Assembly: GCA_025924845.1 (NCBI GenBank)
Contig: JAICHN010000100.1
Span: forward strand, 1-12,856
Direction: 5' to 3'
Length of the DNA stretch: 12,856 nt
Source of the DNA: Chloroflexota bacterium
GTDB taxonomy: Bacteria > Chloroflexota > UBA5177 > JANWHV01
Position 1 is the stretch's first letter; every line of letters begins with the position of its first letter. Positions 1 through 7,405 of this stretch are shown in pieces. A program made the translations under genes and the position numbers. The notes beneath the pieces are model-generated. The model saw nothing but the letters and a program-made list of their open reading frames with translations. It was not told the DNA's origin and did not search any database.

Positions 1-176
1 AAATACGACGGTGAATCCCCTGGTTGGAGGAACAGCACTTGAGGCCGTGCCCTGCCTGCCAGGCCAAGCACGTAGCGCTCCAGACGTGGGTTCTCCTGCT
101 CCATGGAAAAACCGCCGCCCGCCATGGCCACAATGTGCCCCAAGCCCTCAGCGGGCCGGTCGTTACTATCCGTCAT
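1..176 (-). CDS. Peptidase E/S51-like protein, N-terminal fragment (truncated by window edge)
   Basis: The minus strand reads open from an ATG at 176 to the window edge, giving 58 residues. Residues 15-25 (IVAMAGGGFSM) followed by ENPRLERYVLGLAG (29-42) and a short strand PQVLFL (45-50) then GDSPSY match the start of peptidase E-like proteins of family S51 (dipeptidase E/cyanophycinase relatives), which normally open with a glycine-rich IVAMGGGGF strand. In that family a Ser nucleophile cleaves small Asp-containing peptides in the cytoplasm; the catalytic part lies outside the window, so activity cannot be judged. A purine-rich GGGGA lies about 9 bases before the ATG. The family usually begins near residue 15, so an internal GTG or ATG (residues 16 or 18) is also possible. 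It is divergently transcribed from the oxidoreductase at 342. Family assignment is fairly secure, exact function is not. Confidence 0.75.
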   Translation of the reverse strand, partial: MTDSNDRPAEGLGHIVAMAGGGFSMEQENPRLERYVLGLAGRARPQVLFLQPGDSPSY

Positions 177-208
177 CCGAACTTTCCCCACAGGCTGTAC
201 CGCAGCAA

Positions 209-281
209 CTATGATCATAGCGGGATTATTCATGACTGTATAGGGGAACCGGGATTATATGCCCATTTGATACAGTGAAAA
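209..281. promoter_or_regulatory. Divergent promoter region with TATAAT box and palindromes
   Basis: Between the two divergent starts (176 and 342) the sequence turns AT-rich. On the minus strand a perfect TATAAT sits at 259-254 with a weak TTTTCA at 281-276, spacing 16, which could serve the peptidase gene. The perfect 12-bp palindrome CTATGATCATAG lies at 209-220, and 7-bp inverted arms ACTGTAT/ATACAGT lie at 235-241 and 270-276. They flank the promoter box and could be operator sites. No convincing plus-strand promoter pair was found. Confidence 0.35.
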
Positions 282-341
282 GGACGCCGCTGGGACCATC
301 ACCCATCGCAGGCGTCATCCGGATTACGGAAGGGGACAAAC

Positions 342-1589
342 GTGAGCGGCGAAGATTTTCCGGAGTCCGCGCCCGGCACGCACTCAACCGGCAGTCGGAT
401 TCTGATCCTGGGAGCAGGATATGCCGGCCTGCGTTGCGCTCAGGTAGTGAGCAAGTATCTCGCCGATCCGGGCGCGCCCGAAGTGGTGCTCGTGGATCGG
501 AACAGCTATCACCAGATCATCACCCAACTACCTGAAGCGGTGAGCGGCCGGCTGGCCACCGATGAAGTAGCTGTTCCGTTGACCGAGTTGCTCAAGCGGA
601 CTCCTGTACGATTTCGGCAGGCCGAAGTACGAGAGATCGATCTCGACGGCAAACGAGTGGTCACTTCGGAAGGCATCTTGACCTACACCACGTTGGTCGT
701 CGCCCTCGGCAGCGTCACTGCCTACTATGGAGTGCAGGGCTTGAAGGATCATGCACTGACTCTGAAGTCCGTGGAAGATGCGGAGGAGATTACGCGGCGC
801 GTTCAGCAAGCCGTGGCCGACGCGGCTGAGACGTCGGATCCCGCACGCCGCGCCCGGCTGCTTACCTTTTTGATTGGCGGCGCCGGCCTTACCGGGGTCG
901 AACTGGCGGGGGAGCTTGCCGAGGTCTTGCCGACCATGGCCCGCGCCCAGGACATTCCTCCTACTGAACCGCGCGTAACGCTGATTGAAGCGGCGCCGGC
1001 GGTTTTGCCGAGTATGCCCGAGCGCCTGCAAGGAAGAGCGGCGGCCATTCTCGCCGAATTGGGTGTTCGTCTGGTCCTGGGGAGCAAGGTGACCGCGGCC
1101 GACCAGGAGGGAATTGATCTGGCGAGCGGCGATCGCCTGGTGGGGAACACGCTGGTCTGGACCGGCGGGATCATGGCTCCCCCGCTGCTGGGACAGTCCG
1201 GCCTGCCCACGGCGCTGAACGGCCATGTGCCGGTCAACGAGTACCTGCAAGCCGAGGGCTTTCCCGACGTATACGTGGTGGGCGACTCGGCAAGCCTTCC
1301 CGTGCTGGAAGGGGAGAGCGCCATGCCCCCAACCGCCCAGATCGCGGTCAAGCAGGCGGAGGCAGCGGCATACAACATCGTGGCCGGTTGGGAGGGTTGG
1401 CCGCGCCGACCCTACAAGCCGGCGGACAAGGGGCAATTAGTATCACTCGGCTCCGAGCGCGGCGTCGCTTCCGTATTCTATATCCCGCTGGTCGGCAAGA
1501 AGGTGATCGCCCTCAAGGCGCTAATCGCGGAATCGTACCGTTATGCCGCGACGGGGCGAATCAGCTTGGGTCGCGGGAGAAGAGGCTAA
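342..1589 (+). CDS. NDH-2-like FAD/NAD(P)-dependent oxidoreductase
   Basis: This 415-residue protein has the two-Rossmann-fold layout of type II NADH dehydrogenases, the single-subunit membrane-surface enzymes that pass electrons from NADH through FAD to quinone. The FAD site is GAGYAG (24-29) after a hydrophobic strand; the NAD site is GGAGLTGVELAGE (179-191), keeping the conserved Glu after the glycines (E187); the second FAD motif is VYVVGDSA (310-317). The family quinone-site motif AQxAxQ appears as AQIAVK (332-337), with Lys for the last Gln and a Gln immediately after. The C-terminal part has the usual DKGQLVSLG stretch followed by a short amphipathic basic tail, shorter than in many NDH-2s. 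The GTG start is supported by GGAAGGGG about 7 bases upstream. It stands alone, with no respiratory neighbours. A related carotenoid- or sulfide-type FAD oxidoreductase is the main alternative. Confidence 0.85.
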   Translation: MSGEDFPESAPGTHSTGSRILILGAGYAGLRCAQVVSKYLADPGAPEVVLVDRNSYHQIITQLPEAVSGRLATDEVAVPLTELLKRTPVRFRQAEVREIDLDGKRVVTSEGILTYTTLVVALGSVTAYYGVQGLKDHALTLKSVEDAEEITRRVQQAVADAAETSDPARRARLLTFLIGGAGLTGVELAGELAEVLPTMARAQDIPPTEPRVTLIEAAPAVLPSMPERLQGRAAAILAELGVRLVLGSKVTAADQEGIDLASGDRLVGNTLVWTGGIMAPPLLGQSGLPTALNGHVPVNEYLQAEGFPDVYVVGDSASLPVLEGESAMPPTAQIAVKQAEAAAYNIVAGWEGWPRRPYKPADKGQLVSLGSERGVASVFYIPLVGKKVIALKALIAESYRYAATGRISLGRGRRG

Positions 1590-1625
1590 CATATCCCCTT
1601 GGCGTACGTTTCCTCCCTCCTGTAA

Positions 1626-1683
1626 GGGCACCCCTCGTGGGTGCCCTTGGCGACCTGAAGCAGGGCACCCACGAGGGGTGCCC
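1626..1683. repeat. REP-like composite inverted repeat (two palindromes facing each other)
   Basis: A 22-base arm at 1626-1647 is the exact reverse complement of 1662-1683, separated by 14 bases. Each arm is itself a hairpin: GGGCACCC, five bases, GGGTGCCC (1626-1633/1639-1646 and 1663-1670/1676-1683). It lies between the convergent ends of the oxidoreductase and the beta-propeller gene, the usual place for REP/BIME elements. It could also act as a bidirectional terminator, although no T-run follows it. Confidence 0.75.
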
Positions 1684-1718
1684 ATACGGAACCGCCGCGA
1701 TACTTGGGCCATGCTGTA

Positions 1719-2861
1719 CTAGGGGCGCCAACCCCCCTGTCCGCCCAGCACGAGAGGCTGGACGGCGGTTTTGGTGCCGGCTGCCGCCACGTTGAGGTTC
1801 TCGACCAGAGCTTGGGGTGGGGCCTGCGCGGCGGCGGGACTGCTCGCGACAACGGTGAAGGCGATACTTCCCGTGCTGGAGAGTGCCGACAGATGAAAGA
1901 TGCCGGATGCCGCCAACGAGAAAAGCGTCTTCTGCTTCTTTCCGTCCTTACTCAGTTGGTAAATATGCGCCGTTCCGGTCTGAGGATTGCTCGGAACGGT
2001 CGCCACGTAGACATTTTTGCCATCAGGAGACCAGGCCAATGAGGCCGCGCCAAGCTTAGGTCCCAGCACCTGGGTCTTGCCTGTTTTTACCGTAAGGAGC
2101 CCAACCTGGGCCGGACTGGAGGGTTTAGCCCCCGTCACCGACGCGGCAATGGTCGAACCGTCCGGCGAAAGAACGCCGCCGAACCAGGTGGGAAGCGACA
2201 TACTCTTGTGGGTTTTGGTGTTGAGCACGGTAAGACCCTGACCCGTGCAGGACGACTGAACGGCCACCAGGTTCGGCTGCGCCCAAATCAGGGTATTCGG
2301 CGTGCCTAAATAGGCCCCCTCGGCCAGGGCGAAGGCGTTGGCGAGCGCGGTTACCTTGCTGCTGCACCCGGCCGTGAAGGTCACTGTACCCAGGGTCGTT
2401 GTGCTCTTGTTGGAGACCTTCATGGCCATGACCTTGAGCTTAATGGGATGAGGGCTGGCGGAGGCATTTGGCAGTACCTGGGCGAGCTTCGTCGCGGGGA
2501 CGGTATACAGTACGTACTTCCCATCCCTGGACCATCCAGGATTCACCCATGGATAGGCATTCGCCGCCAGCACCTTGGCGTCGGCGCCATGCGAATTCGC
2601 CAGATAGATGGTCGCAGCGTTCGCCACGTAATCGTCGAGAACAAACACCAGGCCCGAGCCGTCAGGGGACCAAAGCGGAGTTTGCCCTACGCCGGCTGTC
2701 GTGAGATTGCTCGCCTCAATCACGCTCACTTGCCCCGCCGTGACGAAAGCGAGGGCATTGGTAGAGGCGGCGGCAGCCCGCGCGGCACTCGGTCCCACGC
2801 TGGTTGCCGGCACGATCGCGACGATTGCCGCCGCGGCAACGCCGCGCCACAGTTTCCGCAT
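1719..2861 (-). CDS. Secreted TolB/PD40-type beta-propeller protein
   Basis: The 380-residue product begins with a Sec-type signal peptide: MRKLWRG, a hydrophobic alanine/valine core, then an Ala-rich ARAAA region where cleavage is expected near residue 30. The mature part carries repeated propeller motifs of the WSPDG type: TPLWSPDGSGLVF, NPGWSRDGKYVLY, GGVLSPDGSTIAA and SLAWSPDGKNVYV, with a degenerate fifth blade LSALSSTGSIAF. These are typical of TolB/PD40 propellers, usually protein-binding scaffolds in the cell envelope. Two cysteines in the middle (AGCSSK and SSCTGQ) could form a disulfide. There is no lipobox and no enzyme domain. The ATG at 2861 follows AAGGAGAAGG by 6 bases, a strong ribosome site. 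It is downstream of the CoxG-like gene on the same strand with a 136-base gap, so it may have its own promoter. Ligand and role are unknown. Confidence 0.75.
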   Translation of the reverse strand: MRKLWRGVAAAAIVAIVPATSVGPSAARAAAASTNALAFVTAGQVSVIEASNLTTAGVGQTPLWSPDGSGLVFVLDDYVANAATIYLANSHGADAKVLAANAYPWVNPGWSRDGKYVLYTVPATKLAQVLPNASASPHPIKLKVMAMKVSNKSTTTLGTVTFTAGCSSKVTALANAFALAEGAYLGTPNTLIWAQPNLVAVQSSCTGQGLTVLNTKTHKSMSLPTWFGGVLSPDGSTIAASVTGAKPSSPAQVGLLTVKTGKTQVLGPKLGAASLAWSPDGKNVYVATVPSNPQTGTAHIYQLSKDGKKQKTLFSLAASGIFHLSALSSTGSIAFTVVASSPAAAQAPPQALVENLNVAAAGTKTAVQPLVLGGQGGWRP

Positions 2862-2997
2862 AATCGACCTTCTCCTTAGCTTCCAATCGATCCCATCGGC
2901 CCGCGCTCGGCACGGACGGGCCGAAGGTTAAGGTACCCGCTCCACCAGCTAACGGCCAGCCGGAGCCGAGTGACAGTACACGATCAAAGTGTGCCGG

Positions 2998-3468
2998 CTA
3001 GCCGGCGGGGGCCGCCTCAGGCGTTCCTTCAATCGCCGATTTCACGGCTCGGCCAAACTGCGTCATAATGTCATCGAACTTACGTTTAAACAGGCCCATG
3101 CCCAACCCGGCAATTTTGCCGCTCACCGACGCCTCAACCCGGAGGAGGAGGTGAGTCAGCGCCCCATCCGCCTGGAGCGAGGCGGTGATATCGATCCGAA
3201 CGCTGCTGCCGAGCGCGGAGTCCTTGCCCGTGCCGACCACATGCAAGGAGCGGCCTACCTCGGCGGACTGCACTACCAGGTCGAGCGGCATTTTGAGTTT
3301 GAGCGGCCCAACCCGGTCCGCTACCAGAGCGGTATACCGAACATGGGGCTCGATGACGGTAGCCTCCTTACACCCCGGAATACAGCGGGCCAATTGCTCT
3401 ACATCCCATAAGAAGGCCCAGACCTGCTCCGGCCCGGCGCCTATCGCAATGTCGTGTTCGAAAAGCAT
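2998..3468 (-). CDS. CoxG-like SRPBCC-family protein
   Basis: The 156-residue product matches the CoxG (carbon monoxide dehydrogenase subunit G) branch of the SRPBCC/START-like fold. Visible hallmarks are the N-terminal strand and helix EHDIAIGAGPEQVWAFLWD, the motif LARCIPGCKEA (27-37) typical of CoxG, the central RVGPLKLKMP strand, and a C-terminal amphipathic helix KRKFDDIMTQFGRAVKSAIE. In CO-oxidising bacteria CoxG is thought to help recruit the molybdenum CO dehydrogenase to the membrane. No coxS, coxM or coxL gene is present here, so a generic ligand-binding or polyketide-cyclase-like role is equally possible. AGAAGG lies 6 bases before the ATG. The length is normal for a short CoxG lacking the C-terminal membrane tail found in some members. 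Confidence 0.8.
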   Translation of the reverse strand: MLFEHDIAIGAGPEQVWAFLWDVEQLARCIPGCKEATVIEPHVRYTALVADRVGPLKLKMPLDLVVQSAEVGRSLHVVGTGKDSALGSSVRIDITASLQADGALTHLLLRVEASVSGKIAGLGMGLFKRKFDDIMTQFGRAVKSAIEGTPEAAPAG

Positions 3469-3533
3469 TACTATCCTTCTCTCTTATCCTCTCCTATCGC
3501 GCTCCGCCGCGGGCATGAATGGGCCGACTCTCC

Positions 3534-3539
3534 TATACT
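3534..3539 (+). promoter_or_regulatory. Possible -10 box TATACT upstream of the methyltransferase
   Basis: TATACT matches five of six positions of the sigma-70 -10 consensus, but no good -35 is seen 16-18 bases upstream. If used, transcription would begin near 3546, which excludes the outermost ATG at 3519 and leaves the ATGs at 3573 and 3609. Confidence 0.3.
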
Positions 3540-3608
3540 GTACCGCGAGTGCAGGTCGAGCCGAGGGGAAGCATGAACCGGACGCGGATGCACGCTGTAA
3601 GGAGTTCC

Positions 3609-4460
3609 ATGGGCGAACGTATCGTTCTTTCATCCTATCAGGCCAACCCGATGCTGGAAGGACATTCCAGCGGCCTTGACACCATATGCACCAGCCTCGA
3701 CCTCGGGGTAACCGAAACGACGGTACGGCTGCGGGCGGATCGCGTGCTGCTGACGGACACGGTCGCCCTGGATTGGGCAATGGTTCGGCTTATTTGCCGG
3801 GGGGAGCCCATGTGCTTCTTGGCGGAGGACGGATCCATCGAGAAGATTCACCGTTTCTCCACTACCTTCAACCGACCCTACAGCCTTATGGCCACCACCG
3901 GGGCGCCGACCTTGGTGAACTCCGGCTTTACCATGCACCGTATTGTGGGAACCGACCCCGGACGGGATACCGAGGAAAAGATGCGGGCCATGGGAGCGCC
4001 GCGCGGGCGCGTTCTGGATACCACGACCGGCCTCGGATACACCGCCATCGCCGCGGCGCGCACGGCCGATGAGGTGGTTACCATCGAACTGGATCCGCTG
4101 GTGCTTGAAATCGCCGAACTGAATCCGTGGTCGCGCGATCTGTTCGCGAACCGCCGCATCACGCGGCTCGTCGGCGACAGCTCAACCTTGATCGAAGACT
4201 TTCCCGACCACTCATTCACGCAGGTCATTCACGACCCACCTACACTCAGCCTGGCCGGCGACCTGTACGGCGGCGCCTTCTACCGGCAGCTCTTCCGAGT
4301 GCTGCGGTCCGGTGGCAGGCTCTTCCATTATGTCGGTAATCTGGAGAGCAAGCAGGGCGCCATGGTCGGCAAGGGCGTAATGCGCAGGCTCGGTGAGTCC
4401 GGTTTCACCCGTGTGATACCGAAGCCGAGCGCCTTCGCAGTGGTGGCTACCCGGCCCTAA
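3609..4460 (+). CDS. Class I SAM-dependent methyltransferase, COG2521-like (archaeal-type)
   Basis: The 283-residue product (from 3609) has an N-terminal domain of about 130 residues rich in short strands, then a class I methyltransferase fold. Motif I is [12 protein letters not shown] (near 135-146), the acidic end of strand 2 is VVTIELDP, and the motif IV region is IHDPPTLS (DPPT at 209-212), followed by [20 protein letters not shown]. The DPP[TS] motif and overall order resemble the uncharacterised 'predicted archaeal methyltransferase' group COG2521; a DPP-type motif is often seen in enzymes acting on exocyclic or ring nitrogens. The substrate is unknown. The start at 3609 is chosen for AAGGAG five bases upstream; 3573 with GAGGGG is a good alternative, and the frame extends to 3519. 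Its stop directly abuts the HutU stop on the other strand. Confidence 0.75.
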   Translation: MGERIVLSSYQANPMLEGHSSGLDTICTSLDLGVTETTVRLRADRVLLTDTVALDWAMVRLICRGEPMCFLAEDGSIEKIHRFSTTFNRPYSLMATTGAPTLVNSGFTMHRIVGTDPGRDTEEKMRAMGAPRGRVLDTTTGLGYTAIAAARTADEVVTIELDPLVLEIAELNPWSRDLFANRRITRLVGDSSTLIEDFPDHSFTQVIHDPPTLSLAGDLYGGAFYRQLFRVLRSGGRLFHYVGNLESKQGAMVGKGVMRRLGESGFTRVIPKPSAFAVVATRP

Positions 4461-6137
4461 TCACGCCGTCTCAGGCAGCATCGGCATGTTGATTCCCCGC
4501 GCGCTCGCGAGGGCAACCGCCTCCGGATAACCGGCATCCGCATGGCGGACCACGCCCATCCCCGGGTCGGCGGTAAGTACGCGCTCCAGACGTTCGGCCA
4601 TGGCCGGGGTGCCGTCGGCCACCACGACCATGCCGGCATGAATGGACTTTCCCATTCCCACCCCACCGCCATGATGAATGCTGATCCAACTGGCACCGCA
4701 GGCCGTATTGAGCAGAGCATTGAGCAGCGGCCAATCGGCGATGGCGTCGGATCCGTCGAGCATGGACTCGGTCTCGCGGTGCGGCGACGCCACCGAACCG
4801 GCGTCCAGATGGTCGCGGCCGATCACGATCGGCGCGCGCACGATGCCCTTCGCCACCATGTCGTTGAAGCGGGCGCCGAGGCGAGCTCTCTCGCCATAGC
4901 CCAACCAGCATATGCGCGCCGGCAGACCCTGGAAAGCCACCTTTTCCCGCGCCAAACGGATCCACCGGCAGACGTGTTCGTTGTCGGGGAATTCCTCGAG
5001 AACGGCCTCGTCCGTTGCCGCCAGATCGCGGGGATCGCCGGACAGCACAACCCAGCGGAAGGGACCTTTTCCCTCGCAGAACAACGGCCGAATGTAGGCA
5101 GGGACGAATCCGGGATAGGAGAAGGCATCGACAAGGCCATGCTCCTGGGCTAGGCCCCGCAGGGAGTTGCCATAGTCGAAGGTCTCCACCCCGGCCCGCG
5201 CGAACCCGACCATGGCGCCCGCGTGACGCACCGCGCTTTCGCCGGCCAGGCGAATATACGCCGCTGGATCGGAAAGGCGGAGCGCCGCCGCGGTCTCCAG
5301 ATCAAGCCCGGCCGGGATGTAGCCGTTGAGCGGGTCATGAGCACTCGTCTGGTCGGTAACCATGTCGATCGGCGCGCCGTCAGCCAGGAAGCGCGGGAAG
5401 AGATCGGCCGCGTTCCCGACCAGGCCGATGGAGAGCGGAGTGCGTTGGCGCGCGGCATCCAGGGCCAGGCGCAACGCATCGTCGTAATCGACGGCCTTGA
5501 CGTCCAGATACCGGGTTTCTAATCGGCGGACTATACGTTGCGGTTCAGCCTCCACGCAGAGGGCGACGCCGCCAAGCATCGTGATGGCGAGGGGCTGGGC
5601 GCCGCCCATCCCGCCCAGGCCGGCGGTGAGGACGATCCGCCCGGCGAGGTCCGGCCAGCCGCGTTTATGCGCGGCGGCGGCGAAGGTTTCATAGGTACCC
5701 TGAAGAATGCCCTGGGTGCCGATATAGATCCAACTGCCGGCCGTCATTTGCCCATACATGGTCAGGCCGAGCGCATCGAGCCGGCGGAACTCATCCCACG
5801 TAGCCCAGTCGGGAACCAGATTCGCGTTGGCCATGAGCACGCGGGGCGCCCCCTCGTGAGTGCGGAACACCGCCACGGGCTTTCCAGACTGCACCACGAG
5901 CGTTTCGTCATGCGAAAGCGTTTGCAAGGTACGAAGTATGGCCTGAAGGCATTCGTGATTACGGGCAGCCTTACCGGCTCCGCCGTAGACCACCAAATCT
6001 TGCGGCCGTTCCGCTACTTGAGGATCAAGATTGTTGAGTAACATGCGATAGGCCGCTTCCTGTTGCCAGCCTTTGCAGTGCAGGTCCATGCCGTGGGGAG
6101 CGCCATTCAGGGGAACTGAGCCGAGTGGAAACGTCAT
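4461..6137 (-). CDS. hutU: Urocanate hydratase (urocanase)
   Basis: The 558-residue product has the normal urocanase length and is highly conserved. HutU hydrates urocanate to 4-imidazolone-5-propionate, the second step of histidine breakdown, using tightly bound NAD+ as an electrophile in the cytoplasm. Seen here: the NAD-binding [12 protein letters not shown] (173-184), [10 protein letters not shown] (271-280), and the signature [16 protein letters not shown] (402-417), whose Cys is residue 410, the same number as the essential Cys of the Pseudomonas putida enzyme. [14 protein letters not shown] (486-498 region) near the C-terminus is also typical. The ATG at 6137 is chosen because AGGAGGAGAG precedes it by 4 bases; the frame is open to 6314, but the extra 59 residues do not resemble the family. 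No hutH, hutI or hutG is in the window, so the other pathway genes must lie elsewhere or be absent. Confidence 0.95.
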   Translation of the reverse strand: MTFPLGSVPLNGAPHGMDLHCKGWQQEAAYRMLLNNLDPQVAERPQDLVVYGGAGKAARNHECLQAILRTLQTLSHDETLVVQSGKPVAVFRTHEGAPRVLMANANLVPDWATWDEFRRLDALGLTMYGQMTAGSWIYIGTQGILQGTYETFAAAAHKRGWPDLAGRIVLTAGLGGMGGAQPLAITMLGGVALCVEAEPQRIVRRLETRYLDVKAVDYDDALRLALDAARQRTPLSIGLVGNAADLFPRFLADGAPIDMVTDQTSAHDPLNGYIPAGLDLETAAALRLSDPAAYIRLAGESAVRHAGAMVGFARAGVETFDYGNSLRGLAQEHGLVDAFSYPGFVPAYIRPLFCEGKGPFRWVVLSGDPRDLAATDEAVLEEFPDNEHVCRWIRLAREKVAFQGLPARICWLGYGERARLGARFNDMVAKGIVRAPIVIGRDHLDAGSVASPHRETESMLDGSDAIADWPLLNALLNTACGASWISIHHGGGVGMGKSIHAGMVVVADGTPAMAERLERVLTADPGMGVVRHADAGYPEAVALASARGINMPMLPETA

Positions 6138-6525
6138 GACACTCTCCTCCTGGGCTTGGCACAACTTAGGGAACGGTAAGACCGGATTCATCGCCTGTAA
6201 CTCAGGATAGCGAATCGAAGCAATCGAATAGAGAGGAGCCGTTGTTTCCAGCACCAGATAAGCCGGCCGATTTTCTGCCGCTCTGCCCACAATTCCTCTG
6301 GGGATCGGGTGCAATTGCCAGTACCATTAGGCTATCGAGTACACTGGCAGCGCGTGCTTTACTGGATTCAGCCCAGGAGCTCAGGCAGCGGCCTGTGAAA
6401 AGCGCGCTGTCGGCTCGTAGGGCACGAAGCCGGCATGGCGATAGATCGCGTATAGTGGTTTCCGGCGCCAACTGGTCGGAGGCGAGCCCTGGTACTGGGC
6501 GCGACGGGAAAGGACAGGTATACTG
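6138..6525. other. 388-base intergenic region upstream of hutU
   Basis: No intact gene is seen. It holds the hutU ribosome site (just upstream of 6137), an inverted pair GCCAGT/ACTGGC (6315-6320 and 6341-6346), the possible acetyltransferase remnant at 6381-6455, and a TATACT box at 6519-6524. A HutC-type operator was not recognised. The open frames through it on both strands have no family resemblance. Confidence 0.5.
6381..6455 (-). pseudogene. Possible C-terminal remnant of a GNAT acetyltransferase
   Basis: On the minus strand 6455-6381 reads LYAIYRHAGFVPYEPTARF then SQAAA and a TGA stop. The pattern of a helix ending in YRxxGFVPYEP a few residues before the stop is characteristic of the last beta-alpha-beta part of GNAT N-acetyltransferases. 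The frame stays open further upstream but that part is arginine/proline-rich and shows no GNAT motif A. It would be a decayed gene whose body has been lost or replaced. Chance resemblance over about 20 residues cannot be excluded. Confidence 0.3.
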
Positions 6526-6729
6526 GTGGACGAGACGCGTTATTTAGCCGTTACCAAACAGGAAGCTGAACTCATCATGGATAGCTTTAAAGTATCCAAT
6601 CCGCTAACGCGGAACATTGCGCTCAAGGCCGCCGGCCTGGTGCTCGAGTTCGCGGCGGACGACGAGATCCGTGACGCGGTTCGGCTCACCGACAGCAGGC
6701 ATCATAGCGATGCGGAGGTTGTGCGTTAG
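6526..6729 (+). CDS. Small uncharacterised acidic protein
   Basis: This 67-residue product is not recognised. It appears largely helical, with a segment TKQEAELIMDSFK, then LTRNIALKAAGLVLEFAADDEI, and a polar His/Asp-rich tail. There is no membrane segment or signal. The GTG at 6526 has AAGGACAGG about 8 bases upstream; an ATG at 6577, with AGGAAG 11 bases upstream, is the alternative, and a TATACT box at 6519-6524 would favour it if that box is a real promoter. The TAG stop shares its last base with the GTG of the next gene (TAGTG), suggesting translational coupling and a shared operon with the membrane protein. No function is proposed. Confidence 0.55.
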   Translation: MDETRYLAVTKQEAELIMDSFKVSNPLTRNIALKAAGLVLEFAADDEIRDAVRLTDSRHHSDAEVVR

Positions 6730-7304
6730 TGCGGATATCCGAGCGTAAGAGACAGCTTCGCGAACAAGCGGTCTCGGGACCTCGCGAAGACCTCGGCGCT
6801 TCGGAGACCACCCCTAAAGCAGCAAGAGTAGCGCGGGCACGGGCCGCGCCCGTCAAGAGCGCGCCGCGTGCCTCGAGCAAGAGCGGCGCGCGGGCGCCCC
6901 AACCGCGCGCCAGACCAGTGCGCAAGCAACGCGGTCCCCGCTTCTATGCGGGCTTCGGCGTGATCGGGTTACTATTTTCCCTCACCCTGATCTGGACCAC
7001 CTTTTCGAGCTACAACACAAACAAAAATGCGTATCCTGCCGCACGGGCTACCTATACGGCGCAGAGCCGTGCATATCCTACTGCGGTTGCCAAGTTCAAC
7101 GAGGCCAAGGCTCATCATGTAAAACCGCTACCAAAAGCCCCGGTGGCGCCTAAGGCCCCCACGAAGCCCGTGCTGTCGCTGGGAAGCTTCGCGCTCCCTA
7201 TCCTGTACGTGGTGCTGTCCCTTGCCTATCTCTACCTTGCCTATCGGGCCGCACAGCAGCGGAAGTTGCCGGACGGCGCCCCCGCGGCCGCGGCGCGGCG
7301 ATAG
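6729..7304 (+). CDS. Uncharacterised two-helix membrane protein with basic N-terminal tail
   Basis: The 191-residue product has three parts. Residues 1-72 are very rich in Arg, Ala, Pro and Lys, probably disordered and, by the positive-inside rule, cytoplasmic. A hydrophobic helix at about 73-94 (FGVIGLLFSLTLIWTTF) leads to an extracytoplasmic segment of some 57 residues, then a second helix at about 152-173 (FALPILYVVLSLAYLYLAY) and a short basic C-terminus inside. The outer segment holds an imperfect 14-residue duplication (AYPAARATYTAQSR / AYPTAVAKFNEAKA) and a PxxP-rich stretch KPLPKAPVAPKAPTKP. The GTG start overlaps the preceding stop by one base, so translation is probably coupled; no separate ribosome site is obvious. 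No domain is recognised. The tail could bind nucleic acid or acidic lipids, but this is only a guess from charge. Confidence 0.6.
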   Translation: MRISERKRQLREQAVSGPREDLGASETTPKAARVARARAAPVKSAPRASSKSGARAPQPRARPVRKQRGPRFYAGFGVIGLLFSLTLIWTTFSSYNTNKNAYPAARATYTAQSRAYPTAVAKFNEAKAHHVKPLPKAPVAPKAPTKPVLSLGSFALPILYVVLSLAYLYLAYRAAQQRKLPDGAPAAAARR

Positions 7305-7342
7305 ATCGCCACAATCCCCCACTAGTCCTATGGCACACTGGT

Positions 7343-7372
7343 TTGAGTGTGCTAGACTGATCCTCGTAGATT
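7343..7372 (+). promoter_or_regulatory. Candidate promoter for the gene at 7406
   Basis: Two overlapping readings are possible. TGCTAGACT at 7350-7358 is an extended -10 (TGn plus TAGACT, four of six matches). Alternatively, TTGAGT (7343-7348) and TAGATT (7367-7372) form a -35/-10 pair 18 bases apart. Either would give a short 5' leader before the ATG at 7406. A nearly identical TGCTAGGCT occurs at 8315-8323 before the exporter. Confidence 0.4.
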
Positions 7373-7405
7373 GGTCCGTAGGCATTCGACTGGGGGCTTC
7401 GTACC

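Noticed and set aside
528..1436. Long antisense reading frames inside the oxidoreductase gene (up to 302 residues)
   Set aside because: They oppose a clearly recognised gene, have no recognisable motifs, and are expected by chance at this GC content. The same applies to the frames opposite hutU at 4542-5153 and 5538-6041.
2993..3006. 14-bp palindrome GCCGGCTAGCCGGC over the stop codon of the CoxG-like gene
   Set aside because: It can form only a 5-bp stem and has no T-run, so it is weak as a terminator; GC-rich palindromes of this length are common here.
6138..6314. N-terminal extension of the hutU reading frame to 6314
   Set aside because: The 59 extra residues do not resemble urocanase, while the ATG at 6137 has a near-perfect ribosome site and gives the family's normal length with Cys at 410.
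6437..7309. GGCGATAGATCGC occurring twice (about 6437-6449 and 7297-7309)
   Set aside because: Thirteen bases, one copy in the suspected remnant and one at a gene end, with no shared flanks; probably chance.
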